Positions 54,298 through 62,457 of a stretch of DNA of 64,000 nucleotides are shown here, piece after piece. This DNA is from Rhynchopus sp. YZ270_cl-10 (lineage: Eukaryota; Euglenozoa; Diplonemea; Diplonemida; Diplonemidae). A program made the position numbers and the translations under genes. The notes beneath the pieces are model-generated. The model was not told where the DNA came from and did not search any database. It saw only the letters and a list, made by a program, of their open reading frames with translations. Position 1 is the first letter of the stretch; each line of letters starts with the position of its first letter. The stretch spans positions 1,798,001 through 1,862,000 of the forward strand of contig OZ037833.1 in NCBI GenBank assembly GCA_964035575.1. The letters run 5' to 3'.

Positions 54298-55367
54298 TGT
54301 CTCTGCCCTATTCCGTGTGTATGTGTGTACAACTCCCCACAGGACGGGGAGGGGTTCGGGCCCCCCCTCAAATCCACAATTTTAAAGGGGCTTCCTGTTA
54401 AGGTGAAGGGGGTGGAGAGGGTGGAGAGGGGTAGCACGATGCTTAGAAGAAACTCTCTCTGCAGTAGAAATTGAACGGGTGGGAAGCTACCGATGTGGGC
54501 AACATTTTCTTTTTTAATGGTTACTGCTTGAGACACCAACCAAAGAAGTTGATAGCGCAAATAATATGCAAATAATCTTGAAAGTGCTGATAGCGCTCTG
54601 AACGATGGACTCACGGTGCAGAAAACACTCTCCAGGGATGACGTTACATCACTCATAAGAACCCTGGAGAGGATATACACGGTACAGATCACCATTTGAA
54701 TGGCCTATATCGTGAATCTTTACAGATGCGTACACCTGTCAATCATTAGGTAATGTGCTTTGCTAATAGGTATCGATGGCCCGTTACGTTGGAAGGCGGA
54801 CGAAAAATAGAGTAGAGACGAAAAATAACTTTGAAAAAAAAAAGCTTGAAAGACCAACCATGCCCCAGTATATCAAAAAGAGCACACAAATTCTCGATCC
54901 TCTGGATGGTCTGACGACTCTCCTAGGAAACTTCTGAGACGACAACAATACGCATGACACGATAGCACGTTCCTCCACTCTCTTCTGTTCTGAACAATAT
55001 CGACAAAAAAAAAAAAAAAAAAAACAAAGAAAACTAAAGATGGATGTGCTTCTCATGCACCTAGGAAGAAAAACATAAATAGCCCAACAAACACTGGTAC
55101 CCAGTAAACAAAATCATCGATCCGCATCTGCAGATCACGGGTTGCTTCGTGGCCGGGTAACCGCCCAAGGCAACCTATACATCCTGGACGTGTCCTCGCG
55201 GCCTCAACAGGGACAAGGTCCTGGAGCAAAACAAAAAAGTGGCCCCTGACCCGAGAAGAAAACAAAGTGGAAAAATGCGCACACGGCAAACATTGAGGCT
55301 AGAAAATCTTTTGTTGCGCCACCAAGGCGCCCCCAATACCCGATCCCCCATCCTACCTCGTCCTACC
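54298..55367. other. spacer between tandem copies
   Basis: The first 85 bp or so upstream of the 54297 start (to CAAATCCACAA) is duplicated upstream of the 56336 start. The rest is not shared. A divergent family C stem-loop lies at 55036-55064. No other gene is visible. Confidence 0.65.
55036..55064 (+). repeat. family C stem-loop, divergent
   Basis: AAAGATGGATGTGCTTCTC then ATGCACCTAGG. The left arm is close to the consensus and GTGC/GCAC pairing is kept, but the outer CATCTTT is lost. Confidence 0.45.
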
Positions 55368-56336
55368 TCATATCAATAACGCCATCAGAACGGTGCAGCA
55401 TGTCGTCACGAAGAGGAAGGGGTTGTCCAGTGAGTGTGGCGCAAGTGCCTCTGAGAGGGTTGCGATGGGCGGCAGTGCAAGGAACAAGAACAGCAGCTGC
55501 GGTGGGGTCAACTCTGTGGGATCCGCAATCCGTGCTACAATCACAATAGAGACCAGCGCAGAGAAGAAAACGCACATCGAACCCTGGTAGCTCCGCACAA
55601 AGGGGCTGCGTCCTGGGTACAGCCAGGCAGGCACAGAATACCTGGTGGAGGGTGTGCTGTAGTAAACACCAACCACTTCGGCCAAACCATCGCCAATAGT
55701 AGATATGATCATTGGTATGAGCAGAAGCGACTGTCGCTGCATCGTCACCGCAAATATGTACATAAACGGGAGTGCGACAAGACAGAACGCGATGTACTGC
55801 GCAACAAGCCACTTCACCGTATACCCCACATCCTCGGGACGTTCAAACCCCATCTTCATTGTCACGACAAAGTATTTGATACAACGTTTTGCCAGCAAAA
55901 CGTATTTTTTGTTTGTGCCGAAGAGTGAACTCCGTTCTGTGTCCATTTCCTGCATTTCATCCACAAAGCACAGAATCAGTGCCATGAAATATAACACCAG
56001 TGGAAAGATCATTGTGTACATGGTTTCAATGTACTTGTCTTTCAGACATAACCGTTGAGATATACTCATGGAAATTGAAATCATCATGTTGATTTTTCGT
56101 GTGTAATTTGCTTTCATGTGGCAATAACGACGGAACAGACCTGTCAAGAAGAACACCGCCCACGAGAACGGGATACTGGTAAGTATGGGAATTAAGAAGA
56201 CCGGATCCATGATCTTGATACGGTCCTCCACATCCTCCGTACCCACGTTGTATTCGTCAAGCAGAACCACAGTAATCAGCACCATCGGCCCGAAGATGAC
56301 AATCACTGAGGCGAGCGTCATCTTGAATCGTGGCAT
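55368..56336 (-). CDS. polyprenol/diacylglycerol kinase-like membrane protein, copy 2 (322 aa)
   Basis: Same length and start context as copy 1 (MPRFKMTLASVIVIFGPMVL). The differences, about 18 residues, are concentrated in the first 110 residues and at a few membrane positions (LIPILTSIPF for LGQVLTSIPF, VGYTVKWLVAQ for VPYTVRWTVAQ, DNPFLFVTT for DDPFLFVAT). The GDGLAE and GVYYSTPSTRYSV core is unchanged. Both copies keep every recognisable motif, so both are probably functional. Their shared upstream segment suggests the duplicated unit began at least 85 bp upstream of the ATG. The substrate is unknown. Confidence 0.83.
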   Translation of the reverse strand: MPRFKMTLASVIVIFGPMVLITVVLLDEYNVGTEDVEDRIKIMDPVFLIPILTSIPFSWAVFFLTGLFRRYCHMKANYTRKINMMISISMSISQRLCLKDKYIETMYTMIFPLVLYFMALILCFVDEMQEMDTERSSLFGTNKKYVLLAKRCIKYFVVTMKMGFERPEDVGYTVKWLVAQYIAFCLVALPFMYIFAVTMQRQSLLLIPMIISTIGDGLAEVVGVYYSTPSTRYSVPAWLYPGRSPFVRSYQGSMCVFFSALVSIVIVARIADPTELTPPQLLFLFLALPPIATLSEALAPHSLDNPFLFVTTCCTVLMALLI

Positions 56337-56686
56337 TGTGTGCTCTGCCCTATTCCGTGTGTATGTGTGTACAACTCCCCACAGGACGGGGAGGGGTTCA
56401 GGCCCCCCCTCAAATCCACAAAATTTTGGGTCGGGTGGGTGGGGTTTTTTGTTGTCCTGTTGGCAGAGATGGAAGGTGGAGAATGGGGAGGGGGGTGGAT
56501 ACCGATCACAACAGAGAGGGAGGGTTGCAAAAAGGGGGGGGAGGAATACAGTATTATTTAGTCGTTTTGTCGTTTTAAATATCACATCGAAAAAAACACG
56601 CTACCAACTTTTTTTTAAAAGCTCTCTCTAGCGTAGCCAGTTCTGTTACGGTCATGCAATCATCCGTTTCTTCTAATGTAAACCTT

Positions 56687-57112
56687 TTATGGGCGTAACC
56701 CGAAGTACACGAGAACAAGGTCTTCGGTCCCTTTGTTGCTTATATCATGCACTTCTGAGACAGCAACGTGCGCGGTATCCCCTTTGGTTAGGAGGTGTTC
56801 TTTTCCGTTGATCACAAAGGTTCCTTCTCCTGACTCGACATAGAATACTTCATCCATGTCTTTGTGGCTGTGCCCCGGCGCATTATGCCCTGGAAGGAAC
56901 ACTGCCCTTGCAAGGAATATCAGGTGGGGTGCGGAAAACTCCTTCAAAAAGACCTGTTTCAGTATGTCCTTGTTGTGTGAGTTCGCGACCTTTGCTATGT
57001 CGGCCGCATGCACCACGGCACCTACCCGCCTATCAGGGCCGTACCACGTTTTGTTCATATACAACAAAAGAAACGCTAAAATAGCAATGACTACCACTGC
57101 AACCTTCCGCAT
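56687..57112 (-). CDS. membrane-anchored cupin (141 aa)
   Basis: The start is taken at ATG 57112 (MRKVAVVVIAILAFLLLYMNK), because the residues before it are an AT-rich leader and this ATG begins a good signal-anchor. Residues 65-141 form a cupin: motif 1 PGHNAPGHSHKDMDEVFYVE (metal-ligand His, His and Glu) and motif 2 near GDTAHVAVSEVHDISNKG. Cupin proteins of this small size can be isomerases, dioxygenases or binding proteins; nothing in the sequence fixes which. The anchor puts the domain in the lumen or outside. It lies 351 bp from the 56336 gene and has no visible intron. Confidence 0.82.
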   Translation of the reverse strand: MRKVAVVVIAILAFLLLYMNKTWYGPDRRVGAVVHAADIAKVANSHNKDILKQVFLKEFSAPHLIFLARAVFLPGHNAPGHSHKDMDEVFYVESGEGTFVINGKEHLLTKGDTAHVAVSEVHDISNKGTEDLVLVYFGLRP

Positions 57113-57323
57113 TTGAAACAAAAAAAAATATACGTTTTTTGGTGAATTTGACACAAAAGAAAAAAAGGGGTGTCTTTGTGTTGTGTAGGGCGAAAATCTG
57201 TAAAGGGGTGTGTTCCCCCCCATATCTCACAGTCCTTTACACAATACACAAAAATGAAAGAAAAAAAAGGGGAACGTTTTGTAGACATATCTTTATGACA
57301 TAGGGTGGGGGGGTGGGGTGGGG

Positions 57324-57390
57324 CACAGCTGAGAATACGACTCGGGGACCCGGGACCTGGACCCAGGGACCCGGCTTATTCTCAGCTGTG
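57324..57390. repeat. 67-bp hairpin CACAGCTGAGAATA...TATTCTCAGCTGTG
   Basis: Perfect 14-bp arms, with a GC-rich core containing repeats of GGGACCC. GGTGGGGT-like sequence flanks both sides. The first 50 bases of the window (GTGGCTGAGAATAACTCG) resemble its left half. Confidence 0.6.
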
Positions 57391-57417
57391 CGGGTGGGGT
57401 AGGGGGTTTCGAACACG

Positions 57418-57571
57418 GACCATGTACCCAGGGTGATATGCTAAATATCATGCTGTTTGCATGGATATACCATAAATTTTGCATGTGTTTTGCATTTCAT
57501 ACAAAAATCATGTTACTGTATTAGCATGGTATGCAACAAGGAAAACAGCATGTCACCCGGGGCACATGGTC
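57418..57571. mobile_element. 154-bp inverted-repeat element (MITE-like)
   Basis: The left end GACCATGTACCCAGGGTGAT and right end (complement GACCATGTGCCCCGGGTGAC) match over 17 of 20 bp and continue into ATGCT. The interior is AT-rich with repeated GCATG. No clear target duplication. The central hairpin could fold the whole 154 bp. Confidence 0.65.
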
Positions 57572-57637
57572 ACCGAGAATATACACGATGAACACGTTGT
57601 AAAATAGCACACATCCCAAAAAAAGAAAAGTTTATAC

Positions 57638-57730
57638 GATGAACCAAGCCTCTCGTAGCTACCTTGAAAAGTAACAAAAAAATACAAAGGCTTGAAAGAT
57701 GAATGTGTCTCGCTGGACATAACGTCTTTC
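57638..57730 (+). repeat. family B then family C stem-loop
   Basis: 57638-57665 is family B lacking the CT before AAGC (GATGAACCAAGCCTCTCGTAG then CTACCTT). 57693-57730 is family C (GAAAGATGAATGTGTCTC ... ACGTCTTTC). Confidence 0.6.
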
Positions 57731-58161
57731 TATATCATCATGGGAAAAAAGGTAGAACCGGGTGTTCTAGAGAACGACCCTTAGATATTGTAAGATAACC
57801 ACAGATTGTGTGATATTGTATCTTTGGAAAAAAAAAAGGAAAGGTGGGGTTGGGTGTAAACGCCTCTGCATGCGCAGACGGTTGAGGTTTGCTTTTTTGC
57901 AGTTTTGTGTTTTTTTTCTGGCGCAGACAACGTGGAGAGAGAGCGCGAGAAAAACGGCGGAAAAAAAAAATACACCGGGGGCGAAACGAGCAATCAATTG
58001 CTACGAGATATTTCCGTATGGCATGTCCACAAGGCATAAGGAATGCATGTGTCCTCCACCCTTAACAGCTCATGCCATCTAATTGTGTCAAATGGTATAA
58101 TTTTTATATGCAAAAAAAATGCAAAACAAACTTCGTCATCCTGTTTAGATGCCGCAAATAA

Positions 58162-58195
58162 AAAAGATGAAGGTGCCTCGCGCGCACACATCTTT
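58162..58195 (+). repeat. family C stem-loop with near-perfect pairing
   Basis: AAAAGATGAAGGTGCCTC, GCGC, then GCACACATCTTT. AAAGATG pairs with CATCTTT (7 bp) and GTGC with GCAC, with an AA bulge. It lies 82 bp downstream of the stop of the 58278-59879 sulfatase gene, so it would fall in its 3' UTR. Confidence 0.75.
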
Positions 58196-58277
58196 AAAAA
58201 GAAAGGAAAAAAGAGCAAACGAAATAAAGCTGAAGGCAAAAGGCAGCCTCAGACGAAAGCAGAGCCGCGTGACTGCC

Positions 58278-59879
58278 TCAGATCTCCAAGAAGGGTCCAT
58301 AGAAACCCCCGTACTTGGAGTACGCGATCTTGGAGCAGTTCGGGTCTGCGTTGTGAGGAACGCTCCAGATGGTGGCCACCTCCTGAGCCATCAACGCCTT
58401 CATCATGGCCACGATGGTGGGGTTCTGTGCAGAGATTTCGTTGAACTCATGAGGGTCGTTCACAACGTCGAAGAGACAGCCCTGGTCGGGGCATGTGAGC
58501 TTGTGTGAAGCAATGGGGTCTGTGGCCGTGGTCGCGTTGGGGTACTGCGGTCCGCCACGTGCGTTCGCCTTCGCCACGAAGTCGCCTTTAATGTACTTCC
58601 ACTGCTTGTGGACAAGCAGATCTTTGTTCACCAAAATGGTCTCGCGTGGCGACGTAGTGTTGTCCCCTGCAATGAGCGGCCACATGTTGAGGGAGTCGAC
58701 AGGAGGAAGGCCAGAGGCAGCTGCCCACGGGTCCTCGTGGCTCACGCCCGCAATCGAGCAGAATGTGGTGTACCAGTCGGTGATGTGGATCATTTCCTCG
58801 TTCACAGTGCCACGCACCTTCTCGGGCAGGAAGCCGCCAGACACAAACGCGTTCACACGGATGCCACCTTCGAAGACCGAGTACTTTCCTCCACGGAGGG
58901 GGTAGTTGCTGGCACCTGCCTCTCCGTTGAAGCATGCGGGACCGTGCCCCATGTCTGAGGTGGGAGGGCCGGATGTGCCTGTGGTGGTGTTGCATGGGCC
59001 GCTCTCGGGGTTCACGTACCCGCCGTTGTCGGAGGAGAGCACCATGAGGGTGTTCTCCCACATGCCGAGTGCCTTCATTGTGTCGGTGATGTTCTTGAGC
59101 TGGTCGTCGAGGAAACGCACCATGGACCAGTAGACCTTGCGGTTCATTTGGTCGATCCCGACCATCTTTTCTTGGTAGTCTGGCGGGGCTTGCAGGGGGT
59201 AGTGTGCGACCTTGGAGTCGTAGTTGAGGTAGAGCGGCTTGGACTGGTCGTGGTTGTTCAGGATGCTCAGCATTCTGTCGCGGAAGAGGTACTCCTCGTA
59301 CACGGTGCCGTTCAGCGTGTTTGCAGGCTTGTCCGTATCCCACAGGTCGACAATGCCTGGCCCAGGGAAGTTGGTGTTGTTGTTGTGCGAGCCCTCCCAC
59401 TCGCGCTGGCTGTACATCCAGTTTGCGTGCCCAAAGTAGTTCAGCGAGGTGTCATACCCACGCCCCTGGGGGGTGTGGTGCGGTGTGGCCATGCCTGCGT
59501 CCCATTTCCCCACCTGGTGGGTCTCGTAGCCGGCCTTCTTGAGCTGGGCGGCAACACCGGTCATGTTGCGGGGAATAGCACCACTTGCGTCGCAGGGCTG
59601 TGCAAGGTTCGTGATAACGTGGATCGGAAGACGGCCCGACTGGAAGGATGAGCGTGTTGGAGTGCACATCATGTGCACGTAGTGTCGGTTCAGTTCCACA
59701 CCCTCCTTCACAAGCTCATCCAACGTAGGTGTCAGCGACTCGCCAGACGGCAGCTTTGCCCCATGGTACCCCATGTCACCCCACCCAAAGTCGTCCACCA
59801 CAACCATAAAAATATTCGGCAGTGCAGCGCCCTGCGACGCACCCACCAGCGCACACATCGTCAACACACGTGACAACAT
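58278..59879 (-). CDS. secreted type I sulfatase, copy 1 (533 aa)
   Basis: The start is taken at ATG 59879 (MLSRVLTMCALVGASQGAAL), a clear signal peptide that lies 15 nt after CTTCTACCCAACAG. The sulfatase catalytic region is complete: metal-binding DD at residues 29-30, the formylglycine motif CTPTRSSFQSGR with Cys 72, LVGKWDAG-equivalent QVGKWDAGMATPHHTP, and the second metal site LSSDNGG. It resembles arylsulfatase B/I/J proteins, which release sulfate from sulfated glycans in lysosomes or outside the cell. Activity needs formylglycine formation in the ER. It has no membrane anchor. A tandem paralogue begins 2088 bp to the right and shares exactly identical DNA tracts with this gene. Confidence 0.93.
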   Translation of the reverse strand: MLSRVLTMCALVGASQGAALPNIFMVVVDDFGWGDMGYHGAKLPSGESLTPTLDELVKEGVELNRHYVHMMCTPTRSSFQSGRLPIHVITNLAQPCDASGAIPRNMTGVAAQLKKAGYETHQVGKWDAGMATPHHTPQGRGYDTSLNYFGHANWMYSQREWEGSHNNNTNFPGPGIVDLWDTDKPANTLNGTVYEEYLFRDRMLSILNNHDQSKPLYLNYDSKVAHYPLQAPPDYQEKMVGIDQMNRKVYWSMVRFLDDQLKNITDTMKALGMWENTLMVLSSDNGGYVNPESGPCNTTTGTSGPPTSDMGHGPACFNGEAGASNYPLRGGKYSVFEGGIRVNAFVSGGFLPEKVRGTVNEEMIHITDWYTTFCSIAGVSHEDPWAAASGLPPVDSLNMWPLIAGDNTTSPRETILVNKDLLVHKQWKYIKGDFVAKANARGGPQYPNATTATDPIASHKLTCPDQGCLFDVVNDPHEFNEISAQNPTIVAMMKALMAQEVATIWSVPHNADPNCSKIAYSKYGGFYGPFLEI

Positions 59880-60365
59880 CGTTATTACAGAAGCCTGTTG
59901 GGTAGAAGGTGAAAAGACAGAGGCAACACCGTACAGACAATGGACTATGATAAGAGCCTTTTTTTGTGACAGCTCCCATGCCTCAAGAGACATGAAGAGA
60001 AAAGAGAAAGAGCGATCAGGTGCAACATTTTGTGGTGCAAAAAAAAGCTCAGAAAAGCGGTGCAGAAGTGAGGGGGAAAGAGAGAGGTAAAGGAGGAGGA
60101 TCAGAGAGTCAGTCGCGGACATAAAGTCAGAGCTATTTTTATAATGTTCACACCAGCGCTGAAGGAAACAAAAACATGTAAACCACACACTCGCAAAACG
60201 TTGTCATGAAAATAGGGAAACAAAAAGTGAAGTCTGCGTTCGAAACGTGGCAGACGCCTCAAAGGGTACGCAGATACTATTGAATTGAATGGTCTCGACA
60301 CTGCAGATCCCCAGAGAGGGGCCGTGTTTCTGCGTACACTTCAAAATGCGAGAAACCAGGTACAC

Positions 60366-61955
60366 TCATAGCTCCTCCCACGGGCCGTAAAAGCCACCGT
60401 ACTTCGAAGTTGCGGTCTGCAGGCATTGCGGGTCCTTGCCGTGCTTCTGTGTGAAGATGGTGGCCTCTTCCTTAGCCATCAACGTCTGCATCGCGGCCAC
60501 AATGGAGGGGTTCTGCGCGGAGACTTCGTTGAACTCATGGGGGTCGTTCACAACGTCGAAGAGACAGCCGGTGGCGGGGCAGTGGGTGATGTGTGACCAA
60601 ATGGGGTCTGTGGCCGTGGTCGCGTTGGGGTACTGTGGCCCGCCACGTGCGTCGCCGTACATTGTTGTGTTGGGTGCAACGTACTTCCACTTCCCCTGAA
60701 GCAGGAGTCCCTCCTTCGCAAGGAAATAATCGCGTGGCGACGTAGTGTTGTCCCCTGCAATGAGCGGCCACATGTTGAGGGAGTCGACAGGAGGAAGGCC
60801 AGAGGCAGCTGCCCACGGGTCCTCGTGGCTCACGCCCGCAATCGAGCAGAATGTGGTGTACCAGTCGGTGATGTGGATCATTTCCTCGTTCACAGTGCCA
60901 CGCACCTTCTCGGGCAGGAAGCCGCCAGACACAAACGCGTTCACACGGATGCCACCTTCGTAGTTCGTCGCCTTTCCTCCACGGAGGGGGTAGTTGCTGG
61001 CCCCGCTCTGCCCGTTGAAGCATGCGGCACCGTGTCCCCAGTCTGTTCCTGCTGTCCCGGATGTGCCTGTGGTGGTGTTGCATGGGCCGTTCTCGGGCGA
61101 CACGAAGCCGCCGTTGTCGGAGGAGAGCACCATGAGGGTGTTCTCCCACATGCCGAGTGCCTTCATTGTGTCGGTGATGTTCTTGAGCTGGTCGTCGAGG
61201 AAACGCACCATGGCTGAGGTGACCCTTCTGTTCATGTGTTCGACGCCGGCGAGCATGTCTTGGTACTTTGTAGGTGCCTCGAGGGGGTAGTGCGCAAGCT
61301 TTGAGTTGTAGTTGAGGTAGAGTGGCTTGGACTGGTCGTGGTTGTGCAGGATGCTCAGGATCCTCTCACGGAACACATCCTCCTCGTTCCCGGTACCGTT
61401 CAGCGTGTTTGCAGGCTTGTCCGTATCCCACAGGTCGACGAAACCCGGCCGTGCAGGGAAGTCTGCTGCATGGCTGTGCGAGCCCTCCCACTCAGTTTCC
61501 GTCCACATCCAGTTTCCGTGCCCAAAGTAGTTCAGCGAGGTGTCATACCCACGCCCCTTGGGGGTGTGGTGTGGGGTGTTCATGCCTGCGTCCCACTTTC
61601 CTACCAGATGCGTCTCGTAGCCACCGTTTTTCAGTTGCGCGGCGATGCCGGTCATGTTGCGGGGGATACCACCGTTGATGTCACATGGGTCCGTTAGTGC
61701 TGTGACAACGTGCACGGGAAGACGTCCAGACTGGAACGATGACCGTGTCGGTGTGCAGTACGTGAACACATAATGCCGCTCCAGGCGGACCCCTTCCTGC
61801 GACAGCGCATCCAACGTCGGTGTCAACGAGCCTCCATCAGGCATCACTGCGCCATGGTACCCAATATCACCCCACCCATAGTCATCAACAACAACCATAA
61901 AAATATTCGGCTTCGCCACAACCCCTAATACCGAACACAGCAGAGCCGCCAACAT
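60366..61955 (-). CDS. secreted type I sulfatase, copy 2 (529 aa)
   Basis: The start is ATG 61955 (MLAALLCSVLGVVAKPNIFM), a short signal peptide. The catalytic motif is CTPTRSSFQSGR with Cys 67. Metal residues are DD 24-25 and LSSDNGG, and LVGKWDAGMNTPHHTPKGRG follows. It aligns with copy 1 over its whole length without large gaps. It differs mainly in the N-terminal 60 residues, around residues 150-240 and in the last 60 residues, which may define substrate choice. Two internal blocks are identical in DNA to copy 1 (60730-60960 and about 61108-61213), more similar than the flanking parts. Both copies keep all catalytic residues, so both look functional. Confidence 0.93.
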   Translation of the reverse strand: MLAALLCSVLGVVAKPNIFMVVVDDYGWGDIGYHGAVMPDGGSLTPTLDALSQEGVRLERHYVFTYCTPTRSSFQSGRLPVHVVTALTDPCDINGGIPRNMTGIAAQLKNGGYETHLVGKWDAGMNTPHHTPKGRGYDTSLNYFGHGNWMWTETEWEGSHSHAADFPARPGFVDLWDTDKPANTLNGTGNEEDVFRERILSILHNHDQSKPLYLNYNSKLAHYPLEAPTKYQDMLAGVEHMNRRVTSAMVRFLDDQLKNITDTMKALGMWENTLMVLSSDNGGFVSPENGPCNTTTGTSGTAGTDWGHGAACFNGQSGASNYPLRGGKATNYEGGIRVNAFVSGGFLPEKVRGTVNEEMIHITDWYTTFCSIAGVSHEDPWAAASGLPPVDSLNMWPLIAGDNTTSPRDYFLAKEGLLLQGKWKYVAPNTTMYGDARGGPQYPNATTATDPIWSHITHCPATGCLFDVVNDPHEFNEVSAQNPSIVAAMQTLMAKEEATIFTQKHGKDPQCLQTATSKYGGFYGPWEEL

Positions 61956-62457
61956 TTTTTTTCCTCTTGTTTGTTCCTTTTAGATTGCCTCCCTTAGGTG
62001 TGGAAATTGAGATTGAAATGATGACAAAAAAAGGGGTTGTTTTTTTTGTTCGCTTTATCGTATTTGTAAAGGGTCAAGAGAGGGGGTCAGAAGGGTCTTG
62101 AGGAAACGAAGGGGGCATGTTGTGGTGAAAAACAGCCAGTAAGGTTGGAGAGGGCAGGTGTGGGATGGGGGGTAGATGGAGTAACAAAAAAAGGAAAGAT
62201 GTGATCCTGCAAAACACTTCTTCGGGGAAGAGGAAGCACAGGCACTCCCCTATATCAAACCCCCTCCAGGAGTTAAAAAAAACGACCAAGGCAAAACGCC
62301 TTTCACTGTGGTTTTCCTTGAAGAAAAAAAATTTGGTCAGACGAACCCAAGCTTCACACACTCAGGCATCTTCCCCTAAATACAAAACACCCCCCCACCC
62401 ACCACCCTTTTTTTTCCAACCCCCTTTATACCACACCCCCAAAAAAAATAATAATCG
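61956..62457. other. intergenic
   Basis: AT-rich spacer with a weak family B copy (about 62336-62374: GACGAACCCAAGCTTC ... CAGGCATCTT). No gene is supported. Confidence 0.5.

Larger units (their letters stand above)
57113..58277. other. intergenic with stem-loops and inverted repeats
   Basis: Holds a GCTGAGAATA hairpin (57324-57390), a 154-bp inverted-repeat element (57418-57571), family B and C stem-loops (57638-57730), a weak family A (57849-57886) and a strong family C (58162-58195). No gene is visible. Confidence 0.65.
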
